Origin: Onchocerca volvulus | Taxonomy: Eukaryota > Nematoda > Chromadorea > Rhabditida > Onchocercidae | Assembly (NCBI GenBank): GCA_000499405.2 | Contig: HG738139.1 | Coordinates: forward strand, 3,560,703-3,617,714 | Reading direction: 5' to 3' | Length of the DNA stretch: 57,012 nucleotides | Part shown: one piece after another, positions 39,082 through 50,307 of the stretch | Position numbering within the stretch: the stretch's first letter is position 1 | How the letters are laid out: each line of letters starts with the position of its first letter | Notes under the pieces: generated by a model | Databases searched by the model: none | Told to the model about the DNA's origin: nothing | The model's input: only the letters and a program-made list of their open reading frames with translations | Program-made: the position numbers and the translations under genes

Positions 39082-39745
39082 CTGAAAAATGATTTAAAAG
39101 AGGAAAAAAAAGAGAGATGACTGAATAAGAATACATGGATCAGGGAAGTTCAATATTAGTAAAAGAAGAATCGCAGAATTTACCGGACATATACTGACAT
39201 TTACATAAATTCTCAATTAAGTAGCGCCATTGAATTGCATAGAGGGGCGTGGCCCACAGATGCGGCCATAGCGTTAATATTAGCTTCTACGATATAATCG
39301 TAACTATTATAATTGGGGGTTATTTCTACTTAAATCAGTTTTTGTTGGGATCATTGGGTCGAGAAGTAAGTTTTGTTATTTGACGGAAAGTCTCATAATA
39401 AGTGTTGCTGTGAAGTTTTTCGGATGAAATCCAAGTTATTTGATGAGATGTGTCGTAGTTTGCAGTGAAGTTCACGCATATCATGAAATGAAACACGATA
39501 ATGTCTAGGATTACTAAGTGAAACATCAAAAACGATAAATTCAAATGATTCTATCTGTTATTAATTTACAAATATCTCCGAGATAAACTAGCAATAATGC
39601 TTAGTGAAAGCGATGACAGTTTACAACAAGAAATCCTGCAATTTGTTGCAAAAAAAAAAAAAAATGTGTTCATAGATGTATATTGACACAAAATAGGATA
39701 AGATGTTTGTAAGATTTATGCGTTGAATAATACATTGTGATTGGA

Positions 39746-39826
39746 CATGTATGTATATATATGTGTGTGTGTGCGTGTATGTGTGGATGTGTGTGTGTGT
39801 GTGTGTGTATGTGTGTATATGTGTGA
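39746..39826 (+). repeat. (TG)n microsatellite
   Basis: TATATATATGTGTG runs into an imperfect TG tract with GCGTGTATG interruptions. The minus-strand His/Thr-rich open frame across it is an artefact. Confidence 0.9.
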
Positions 39827-40019
39827 ATATTTTATTCAACGTGATTTTTTTCTAATATAATCATAGTAGTGGTGTAGGATCTTCAGAAATTTTCTCATTT
39901 ATGCACGTTTTGGAATGCAAGATTTTGGTTTTTTCAATTCGATCATTTTTTTTTGTGCAAAATTCACGTTTAATTATTCAGTTTCAACTTCGGTTGAGGA
40001 GTTTGTTGACACATAATAT

Positions 40020-40110
40020 ATTATGGATATATATATAAATATATATATAAATATAAAAAAAATATATAAATATATATATAAAGCCATATATAAATATATA
40101 TATAAATAAC
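40020..40110 (+). repeat. ATATATAAA-type low-complexity tract
   Basis: Repeated ATATATAAAT words, about 90 bases long. Confidence 0.8.
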
Positions 40111-41402
40111 AGTTAATATGAAGGGTGTTGATGTATAATATATTGAGATACTGACATATTAGAAATTTGATTCTTATTTCATGTTTTGTTTTACGTTTAA
40201 TATGTTTGTTGATGTATGATATGGAAGTTTGCATGACAATATTATATTTTGTCACAATCATACTATGCTGTAACTGTTGATGAAGAAATGTACGTGGAAC
40301 TGACATGTTTTGTCTTAAACATACTATATCTATTGATTGTATAATTTAAAAACAGCAAATGAGTCTAGAAAGTTGCTTATAGTTGAAGTAATACATATAT
40401 TCTTCATACCTAATTTAAAAAAGCACTTTTGTCTTTATCATACTGAGTTTGTTGACATGTGACTTTGAAATATATACCATACATACATATATATAGATAT
40501 ATATTTCTTGTCAGCATAAAATTCTTATAGATATAAACTCAGTGATTAATGCATAGGATTTTTTGTTTTTCCAAGATGATATGACCGAACCCGGCTTGAT
40601 TAAATAGATCAAATTTTATGCTGGATGTATCAGTGATATGGGCGCCAGATCTATGGTAACATTCCTTCTCGAAGTTTCATAATGTTGCTTCTTTAGGGCT
40701 TAGATAACTTTTACGGTCTTAGATAATTGTAGAGACTATCAATCGCGACTTCGAATCTTTATTTCTGATGTGGATCTAGAAAGACGTACACTACGTTTCT
40801 GCAATTAGTCAAGATGATATTTAAGGGAGTGTGAAAATAATATAGACTTCTGAATTTAACATCGTAACCTGGCTTGGGTACCCATCATCTGAATAACGAT
40901 AATTTAGATATGAAATGTTTAGTTATGTATCTTTTGTTCTATTTTTTATTATTTTGTAATTTTAGGAAAGATTATGCTGTGGCTGCAGAGATTTTTCTGT
41001 ATGCAAATATATTAGAACAAATTTTATATGAATTCTTTCACTAACTTAGTTTCATACTTTTTTTGATATTGATCTTTTTAACGTAGAAAGTAGCATTGTA
41101 TATCGTTAGCTTATAGGTAAGCGAAGTCTGCTTTTTGCGATATTTTGTTGAAGTTCGTGTTTAATCCCAATTAGGTTTTTATAAAGACAGCCATTTTAGT
41201 TAGTGATAACATGATATTTTTTTGAATCAAAGTTGAAAGTGGCATTGCATGAAATCGAAAGTTTATGGAGGTATTCAAGTATTGGTCTTTCTTAGTAACT
41301 TTTAATATGAGTTTGATAATGCTTTACATAAAATAACCAGATTAGTTTTAGATCCTACTCAGCTACTGTTGATTTTGATAAAACGCCATTATTATTTCGC
41401 AA

Positions 41403-44400
41403 ATGACAAGCAAAACGGAATCACAGAACGATCAGTCTTGGAAGGAAAATCTTAATTTGCCAGCTAAAGATTTGCGTTTCAAGACAACGGTTAGCATGTT
41501 TTGACTGTTGAAGTTATTTTTCCTGTAGTTTTTCGAAATGGATTCAATATAATTCTTAAATGATTTTTAGGATGTGACGGACACAAAAGGTATTGAATTT
41601 GAGGATTTTTGCTTGAAGCGACCATTGTTGATGGGAATTTTCGAGAAAGGTTGGGAAAAGCCAAGTCCGATTCAAGAAGCATCCATTTCAATTGCATTAT
41701 CAGGTAAACTACTATTCTAAAAAAATTCTTATGATGTAGAGGTTTGTTTTAGATTTTCTAGAGATTTCGTCATTTAATCAGATTTATTTTGCGAAAAATT
41801 AACAAGGAAAGGAATAACGAAAGAAAATTTTGACGCGGTTTTTTTTGTAAAATACTGCAGAGAATTTAGTTTTGAAGGCTTGATGAACTGGAACTTTGAA
41901 CAGTCTTTTGAGTCGATTGGAAAGAAAAATTTTTTTCAGGTCAAGATATTTTGGCACGTGCAAAGAACGGTACAGGTAAAACAGGCGCCTATTGTATTCC
42001 CTGTATTGATAAAGTTGATGTCGAGAAGAAATATCCGCAATCATTGATCATTGTACCGACGAGAGAATTAGCATTCCAAACCTCTAATATTTGTGTCGAT
42101 TTGAGCAAACACCTAAATTTGAAGGTTAAATTTTGAAACAATCATCGGTTCCAAATAATTCTTTAAGCAATTAGCCGAAAGGTGGCATTTTTCAAGGAGT
42201 AGAAAAATTAGTGACTGAACTATGAAAATAATGCCAAAAAAAAAGAAGGAGATATCCCAGAAATTCTATATGGAACATTGGTGGAAGCGAAATGTGAAAC
42301 AGAAAGAGCTCAACATATTAGTTTATGAAAACAAAAGGAACTCATAATAATGTCGAAACCATCTCTTAAGTTGCGTGTGAGGGAGAAATATGTGTCTTAT
42401 GTAAACCTGTTCAAAGCTTCATAATTTTTTGCAAAATCCAGGGTCTTTCAAAAAATGATAAAAATAGGTTGATTTTCGTAACAAAATCACTGGTATCTTT
42501 ATTGACGATTGAGTTAATTGATTCAATTAGTTTTCACTATGAATCTTTTTTGGTGGTGAGTAAGCACTGTGTTTTAATTTGTCGTACTATCATTCCATTG
42601 CAACCTTTCCAATTGAAAACAATACTGAATACTCAAACAGTCTGAATATTAGCTGAATAAGAGTTTTACTTTTTCTCGACCGAACTATTTCTCTATTAGA
42701 GACTCGACATAATCACTGTTTATATTTATGTTATTTCTCATATAATGTATGGATGTTTATCTCAGGTAATGGTTACTACGGGAGGTACGGAACTTCGTAA
42801 CGATATTTTGCGTCTGAATGGTACTGTTCACATCATTGTGGCAACTCCTGGCCGTATTCTTGATCTTATGGATAAGGTATAGCTTTGTAACTTTTTTGAT
42901 TGAAAGAAAAAGAAGAATTTCGACTAACCTTCACAATTTGAAAAATTCTGAAACACAGCTAAACAGTCTTCAAATCATTTCACTAAAATCAGTTCGAGGA
43001 ATTATGCTTCCTGCTTCCAGAAACCGTAGTTCGGTGACGTCATCGCCATCATGCTTGCGAGAACGAGCTTATTAATTTTAATAATAGAGAATTTTCATAT
43101 TCTTTTTATCAGCAAAATCTCCGAGCAACTGGACGTTTAGTTGAAGCTGAAATGTAATAGTTAACATTATAAGCATCGTCCAGTAAGTTGATATCATCGG
43201 TTTTTCAGGTGGTTTTTGTATTTTATAGATTTGAAGTGGCATATGTATGTCAATGAACTTTCATTACAGAATGTTGCTGATATGTCGCATTGCACAACGC
43301 TGGTGTTGGATGAAGCTGACAAATTACTTTCTCAGGATTTCCAAGGCATTTTAGATCGTGTCATCAAATTTCTGCCACCTGATCGTCAGATTATGCTTTA
43401 TTCAGCAACATTCCCATTGACAGTGGCTACGTTCATGCAGAAGCATATGAGAAATCCATATGAAATTAATTTGATGGAAGAATTGACACTGGTCGGTGTT
43501 ACACAGTATTATGCCTATGTACAAGAGAAACAGAAAGTTCATTGCTTGAACACATTGTTCCGCAAGGTTCGTTGCATTTCTATGTGTTTTTAGTCTTATC
43601 TGAAACTTTATTGGAAATGAAAGAATAGTAGCAATATTCACGAATTTTACTTGATCTGAATCAACATACTTGTCTCATATTTCCTGAATTCAATAAGCTA
43701 AAATGTTGATTTTCGATTGCATAATCATGCGGCCATGATCGCTTCTTATCTTTTTTTTTTTTTTTAAATACTTCGATTTTAGTTATCATTTGAGCTTTTT
43801 CAGCTTCAAATCAATCAGTCCATAATTTTTTGTAATTCAACACAACGTGTAGAACTTCTGGCAAAGAAAATCACAGAAATAGGTTATTCCTGCTATTACA
43901 TCCATTCACGCATGGCACAGGGTCATCGTAATCGGGTTTTTCACGATTTTCGCAAAGGAGCTTGTCGTAATTTGGTTTGCTCTGATTTGCTTACTAGAGG
44001 TATCGATATTCAAGCCGTGAATGTAGTCATCAATTTTGATTTTCCACGCAATGCCGAAACATACCTGCATCGCATTGGACGGTATTTGTTATGCTATTTT
44101 TTTAATTTTAGAACTGTTAATTTTATGTAAGAATTTTGATATCATTTCGTAGTAATTGGCTTCGCTCAAATATAATATCTCTCTTTAAAATTTATTTTTT
44201 TTTTACAATTTCTGAGCATCATTCCTGCCTATTTATCTTTTAGTGAAATAACAGAATTAACTATTTATTCCAAGACAGATTTTTTGTATTTTCTTAATAT
44301 ATATGAATAAATATTTCGACCACATATATTATTGCTATATTTACAATAAGGATAATAAATGAGAATAATAATGTTTTCAGTTCGGGTCGCTTCGGTCATC

Positions 44401-44773
44401 TTGGTATTGCGATCAATCTTATCACTTATGAAGATCGCTTCACTCTTCGACGTATCGAAGCTGAACTGAGGACTCGCATTGCTCCAATCCCAAAGGTTCA
44501 TTGTCTATTATTTTTTTAAATATTTTTTTTTTTTTTTTTAATCTTATTCTCTTTCACACAACATATTGTTTTTTTTTTTTTTTTTCAGAAAGCGTCCATT
44601 TCAAAATTTTTAGTTTAATTTACTTAATATAAATTTCGTTTTCTTAATGAGTGCAAATTAAGCAGTGTTGCCGTTTTCAGTCGGTAGATCCAAAATTGTA
44701 TGTTGCCGAATATCAGATCGTTGACGAGAATGGCAGCGAAATGGTTGGATCTTCTAAGGGAATAGCTGCATAG
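41403..44773 (+). CDS. cgh-1: CGH-1 / DDX6 / Me31B DEAD-box RNA helicase
   Basis: Eight exons: 41403-41489, 41571-41703, 41940-42124, 42766-42876, 43270-43566, 43804-44081, 44381-44495 and 44681-44773 (1299 bases, 432 aa). It has all the DEAD-box motifs: Q motif GWEKPSPIQ (56-64), motif I AKNGTGKT (81-88), PTREL (113-117), TPGR, DEAD (186-189), SAT (217-219), RGID and HRIGRSGR (360-367, across the exon 6/7 junction). DDX6-type sequences such as [37 protein letters not shown] and [17 protein letters not shown] make the subfamily clear. The protein represses translation and promotes decapping in P bodies and germ granules; in worms CGH-1 protects maternal mRNAs and oocytes. The C-terminal tail after PKLYVAEYQ is short and polar. 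The 640-base intron 3 shows nothing else. Confidence 0.97.
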
Positions 44774-45038
44774 GCGGTAAATAAAAATATTATAGAAAAA
44801 TCACAACTTTATTTTAATGGTATTTTCAAGACAAAGCGAGAGAATAATAAGCTTTACTGAATAATTAAACAACTAATGTTTGTGGAAAAATACAGAAAAG
44901 AAAAACAGGCCAATTGTTTCGTGCAACGGAGAGACACATCAACCGACTAACAAAATAGTCTCGATCCGATCATACAGTTGACCGCGCAGTAATGAATGAA
45001 TATTATAAAAATTAAAGAGAAGAGTTGAGGAAGAAAAT

Positions 45039-45044
45039 AATAAA
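45039..45044 (+). terminator. Possible cgh-1 polyadenylation signal
   Basis: AATAAA lies 266 bases after the stop codon. Another AATAAA at 44780-44785 is probably too close to the stop, so which is used cannot be told from the sequence. Confidence 0.4.
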
Positions 45045-46047
45045 CAGTTTTTGAAGTTAACCTATATTAAGTAAAATTTATCTCTTCCAGGTTTTGTGGA
45101 GGTGCTACTTTCTTCTCTTTTTATTTTGATCTCTTTACTTCCAATTTATTGCGTTGTTTTGATTCATCTTATCATTGCTATATGTAAGTTTTCCTAGAAT
45201 TATTAATGCAATTAGCTAAGTTTTATTTACTTAAAAATAAAAGTGGAAAATACGCGTGAAAATTTAAAAGCTATTAGTAATGAGGCGCAACAAAAAAGTT
45301 ATTGGATCAAATTTTTTTTTTCCGATATTTTCATTTTTTGTCTGGTTTGATATTGAAAAAAAAAAACAGTATTGATTAAGTTTTAGTGAGTTTTTCAAAT
45401 CAAATCGTACTATACTTCTAGATATTGTTTTTTGTCGTAAATGTCTAGCAGTATCTCTATCCTTAAGAATAGTTCCTTAGTTTTATGAAATGAATGATAA
45501 ATTTTAATATAATTTGGCTTTTAATATTTCTAGGTACACGAGTATTAATTTTTCAGGTCCATATGTCAATCATTGCACAGAGCTCGTCTTGGGCGTCAAA
45601 ACCGGTTCTATGTGCATATAGTTTTGTTTTTGACTTTTTTTTTTTGCATTTTAGCCTATCTAATATTTTGCGTTTTGACTCAATAATTCTCCTCGTTTAA
45701 TTTCTGTTAATTATTATGTTCATTATCATTTTTTAATTATACACATTAGTTTATTACATTCGATGGCTTCGGGTGCTATTCTTTGACATCAGATTTCTTT
45801 TTCTTTAAAAATGTGAAACGAAAAATTTCTGTGCCCTTAATCTTTCTCCAGAAAAGCTTTTCAGCTGTTGAGGGCGATTATAAAATGTAAAAAAAATTGA
45901 GAAATTGTAATTTTAAGAAATATCCCTTTATTTATGTTTTTGAAAGGTGTAGAGCCTTTATGTCATGTAGCCTTTTTGATCGCCTCTGTGCAGCACATTT
46001 TAACAAATATGAACAGCATGGAAGCTGGAATCAATCTTCCGAGCTAA

Positions 46048-46247
46048 ATGTTTCCCTGTTCAGGTGAGTGGTTTTATTTTTCTTTTTTCATTTTATTTTT
46101 AAAGATCTTGGAAATAAAAATTTTAAGGCCTTCACTTTCAACACGTTTTAGTTATTTATTTATATTTTGCTCTTTTCAGGTTGTTTGGTTATATTTTATG
46201 CTGTAAATGCCGTGAGCCGTTTACCATCCCCGGCTCTTGTCAAATAG
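46048..46247 (+). CDS. Possible two-exon micro-ORF (27 aa), unrecognised
   Basis: Exon 1 would be 46048-46063 (ATG TTT CCC TGT TCA G before GTGAGT) and exon 2 would be 46180-46247 (after CTTTTCAG, ending TAG). The phases fit, giving MFPCSGCLVIFYAVNAV followed by a short tail. The strong donor and acceptor suggest a real intron, but this may simply be a spliced 3' UTR or a non-coding transcript. Confidence 0.2.
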
Positions 46248-48114
46248 TTCTTTTAATTATACGGCATTTTATGTTTTATGTATCTTTATTTTTTTCCATT
46301 TTATTTCATTGTTTTTTATTGTTCAGTGTTAAATTAGGTATGTAATCGCATTATTAAAATAGAGGACCGTTTATTCCCGAGAGCAGTGAAGATAAGTGAA
46401 AGAAATTTTCATGATTTTGTCAGTGTTTAATTTTATCACATATAAATGATTGGTTCGTCCAGTCCAGGCAGAAGCGAGGTTTTCTATTAGAGTGTGGTTA
46501 GAGTGGTTCTATAATAGCCGGCAAATATACTCTAGCAATTGTTTGTTTTTATAAATTAAATTAAAAAAGAAAATGTTAAAGTCTGAATTTTTTTTTTCAA
46601 ACGATTTTTTAATAATCATTTTGCTTTTGAATTTTGTTTTTTGTTCCACTAATTGAGCCGCAAGTCCCTATATCTGTGTATTATGGTTTTATGAAAATGC
46701 GGCTTACAAAATTTTTGTCGATGTTCTACCCGGCATCTCACGTGGAAGTCGTGGCTGTCTCATTAGGTATGATTTCAGATTCAGAAGTTTCTATTGTTTA
46801 CCCTATTCCTTTCATTCCATTATCAATCTTCTCTCTGCTCGTTCCTTCTTTGTCCCTAGTTCTCCGATTTTTTCATTATATCTCTTCCTCTCTTTTCATC
46901 CCTTCACAATCATCATCTAAATTAAATTAATATTTAGATTATTCGAATTTCTCTTTTTCTTACTAACACTGTTCTCTTGGATTTGATTATGAACCTCGCT
47001 TTGTACAAGTAATAGTTTGTCACTGATGGAAAATTAAGGTTCGAAAAAAAAAAAGTAGCGCTCGCGTTCATTCACAATCTTTTTGATAAGTGTTTGATGA
47101 TAACAAATAAATTATGCGCTACAAACTTCTTCAGCAGTCAATCCATCAATTTATTAATACTGACACGACAAGTTAGATCGCGCCAGAAAGTGCGACTGTA
47201 ATTAGCACAATTTGGGAGTTGATATTTCATATTTTGAGCTCACATTCTCTAGACTTTCGCGTATGCCGTAAAATCACCTGTTTTTGTTTAATAGAATTCA
47301 AGATCAGCATTTTTCATCTTCCTAACATTGGTAGCACAATCAAAAAAAAAAAAGAATCTCAGTGCCCGCTCGGAAGGGAAAATATTATAAAATTCTTTGG
47401 AGGTTATGAGAGATTTTTTCTTGGAAAAATATATAAAAGTGGTTCGAAATGGTGGAAAGATACGATGAAGAAAGCTTAATTGACTATTAGTGCAGAAAAG
47501 CTTAAAATTGTCTGCATTAGTGAAAACATCAGTTCAAATCGAACAACAAAAAATAGAATAAAAACACCAAAAATTGTTCGAACAAATCGAACAACAAAAA
47601 TCTTTGGTAGAAGGTTTGTCAATTTTTATTGCTTCAAAATGGGTCCATGCTTATTAATTTATTAAAGGCATTCCTATTTCTTTAGATTTCTGTAAAACTT
47701 TTCCCCTATCGACAATCAGTATAATCTATGAATATACCAGCTACTAATATTTAGTAGCCATTCCCTTATCCAAGCTTCATGTTTGCAACTCTGTACCGTT
47801 AACGCATTTATTTTTACATTCAAGAAAAAAAATTGGAAAATTTAAAACCCGACAAACTGACAAAACAAATGCAGAATCAATAAGAGAAGTAATTTCAGAT
47901 AATATCGCCTACAGTTGCATAATAACAAGAAATTTGTTTAATCCAAAGACAAATTTATACTTCTACCATTGAAATTACTTCATAGTTTTAATGTTGGAAG
48001 CTCCATTTTTAAGTTCTTTGTTAATTCGAGAGCGTTCCACACAATTCGAGAAAGAATTCTGCACTCCATTGAGCAATTGAAGAGCAAAACAACAAACAAA
48101 AATGGAGAGGAATT

Positions 48115-49904
48115 TTACTTCAAAAATCTTTGATAGGAATCAATTAATCGTTTCCGGATCTTCGGCAGCAGCTTGATATGGTCGTCGACACAGGAACATG
48201 CACAACTGGAATGAGTGTTTTAATGTTTCGCAAAATTTTTATTCTGAAAAAGTAAATAAAAGGAATTAACGGCAGCGCTCTCCTTTCCCAAAATTAAACT
48301 GGAACTTAGAAAAACGAAAAATCCAGAATTTTACAAAATGAAAAGATATCTATTAAATAAACAAAAACGTTTGGATTTTATGCCCAAAAAGATGAAAGTG
48401 CTGAAATCAGTCACTTTGAAAGTTGTTTATCAAATTCCTTGTTTTCTGTTTCAGTATACTTTGTCGGATCAGGACCAAATTTTTGCGTTGCTTTATCGAA
48501 ACATGTCATTGCACAACGATTCAATTGTGCCTTAAAATTGATTTAAATTCTTTCGAAACCAATGATTCTCGAAAAACGACACTAAAGTCGCCAGATCAGT
48601 TCCTCACTTTTTGTAAGAGGTAATCACTTTTAATTACAGAAAAGTTATTAATAAACAGTATTTCGCAATAAGTATATGATCGTCGGAAAGGCTTATTCGC
48701 TACTGAATAAACGCTAATTTAATTCATTAGCGAATGTTAGCGTTAATTTGTTAGCGAAGAAATTAAAATGCTAGTTAAAGTTATCTTTTCCAAGATTTTT
48801 ATTGTAAAAAATTTCCCTCTTTCAATTTTCTTTAAGTCTTATAATATCTTGAAACATTTAACATTCACATATCAAGTCTATAAAATCCTGATTTGCCTAA
48901 AGTAACTTAATTCTAGCCAATATGACAGCTTGATATTATTACCTGTAAATCATCAAGTTCTTTTTGTAAAATACTAGTTGCATTTTTGACAGGTTGATTG
49001 CAGTGTTCAACACAAGTCTCCACAATATCTCGATTCATACTCTTATCGTAGCAATCTGATGAGCAAATGAACATTTTCTTATGTATTCCTCTCAAATAAC
49101 TGAAAAGAAAAAACAGGTTTTTTCCAACTTATTTTAAAAATATTATAAGAAAAATAACTATTACTGACAATTAGCATAAAATTGATTAAAAGTAATTGCA
49201 CTCATCATATAAAAACTGAAAGAGCTTCAATTCCAATTCAACTGAAGTCGATGAATTACAAAATTCCATGTTTCTGACATCTACCAATTATGAAGACTTC
49301 GCAATCTTGAAACAGAAATTGAAGTAAGAATTCTAACTGTTCTATTAAAGGAGAATTCTTTTTTAAACAAAAAGTTTCTTTTTTTTTCTTGAAAATCTCA
49401 TTTTTAATAAGTATTCAAATATGTGGACGATTCAGTTAAACATACAAACGAGCAAGAATTCTTATCAAATCTATTAAGTTTTATAATATAGATATTTTGT
49501 GCCGAAACTTTTCTCATAAATGTCACGTGCAAATGTCTCATTCGGACATTTTCAAAAAACTTCATATGCAGATGTTTCATAGGATATATAGATGTTTTCA
49601 TCACAGTTATAATGTGCAAGTGTTTCTCAAACATATAGACGACAAAAATTCTCATTAGATGTGTGAATTGTAAATAATCCTTATCAGATATATAATGGAT
49701 ATTTTAATTTTTCATTATACATAGGTATTAATCAATTTCATTAGTGAAAGAGATATTATATTTATCAAATGAATGAAATGCATATATGTTAAAACGATTT
49801 TTTTGCATATATTATATGAAATGTAAGTGTATATATTACCTTTGATCGATATCATCAATCAATGCATCTACTGCTTCTTTCATACGTTTTTCAGGTAAAT
49901 TCAT
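48115..49904 (-). CDS. FAM136A: FAM136A-like twin-CX3C mitochondrial protein
   Basis: Four exons on the minus strand: 49840-49904, 48943-49099, 48415-48530 and 48115-48205 (429 bases, 142 aa; human FAM136A is 138 aa). Characteristic segments are RMKEAVDALIDDID, KKMFICSSDCYDKS, CVEHCNQPVKNATSILQKEL, NRCAMTCFDKA and CSCVDDHIKLLPKI. The cysteines form two CX3C...CX3C pairs (34/38 with 51/55, and 80/84 with 114/118), the twin-CX3C pattern of small intermembrane-space proteins. Published work on FAM136A places it in mitochondria; its molecular role is not settled. The ATG is supported by family alignment. An acceptor-like CTTTTCAG about 40 bases upstream may be a spliced-leader site. The gene is head to head with kanadaptin. 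Confidence 0.94.
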
Positions 49905-50307
49905 GACGTTGAAATTCAGACGTATAAAGTTAAAAGTAAGTTAGCTGAAAAGTCTTCACTAAAATAGCATTATGGACTATAATTTCACTATAATAATATC
50001 ATATAATTGTATATCTTTGGTAATAATATTCAATGTATGACACGCAATACGTCATCAAAATTAAACCCATAAATTCTATTATTTTGTCAAAACTTCCCCA
50101 AAACTTCCCGAACTTCACGATTAATCAAAAAAAAAAAAAGCAAAATGGATGGGCCGTATATTGTGTCCGTTAAAATTAAGTTCCTGACTTTCGTCACCTT
50201 ATCAAATTATAGTTGAGCGTTGATTTATTGGTTTTGTTCTTATAATATCTTCCCAGGATGAAGAAGGAATTATAAAAGGAAATCAAAATTTCAGAAATAT
50301 ATTGCAA
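49905..50307. promoter_or_regulatory. Short divergent intergenic region, likely bidirectional promoter
   Basis: Only 403 bases separate the start codons of FAM136A (minus) and kanadaptin (plus). Both 5' UTRs and both promoters must fit here. An A13 run at 50127-50139 and several AT-rich blocks are visible. No TATA box is assigned. Confidence 0.55.

Larger units (their letters stand above)
36562..41402. other. Divergent intergenic region between pdhk-2 and cgh-1
   Basis: This 4.8 kb should carry the promoters of both genes. It holds a minisatellite (38781-38870), a candidate 5' exon for pdhk-2 (39024-39081), a TG microsatellite (39746-39826) and TA-rich blocks (40020-40110). Open frames over the repeats are artefacts. 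The 3' third (40500-41400) is less AT-rich, as expected near the cgh-1 5' end. Confidence 0.5.
44774..48114. other. Convergent intergenic region (cgh-1 and FAM136A 3' ends)
   Basis: About 3.3 kb. It contains spliced-looking short open segments (46048-46247) and an unrecognised 98-codon open frame at 46634-46930 (plus). The sequence at 46380-46520 and 47000-47220 is less AT-rich than its surroundings. No conserved domain, tRNA or transposon was recognised. Confidence 0.45.

Noticed and set aside
39621..39839. His/Thr-rich minus-strand open frame
   Set aside because: It is the translation of a TG repeat.
46634..46930. 98-codon plus-strand open frame
   Set aside because: Pro/Ser/Phe-rich, no family likeness and no convincing start or splice signals; noted only in the intergenic entry.
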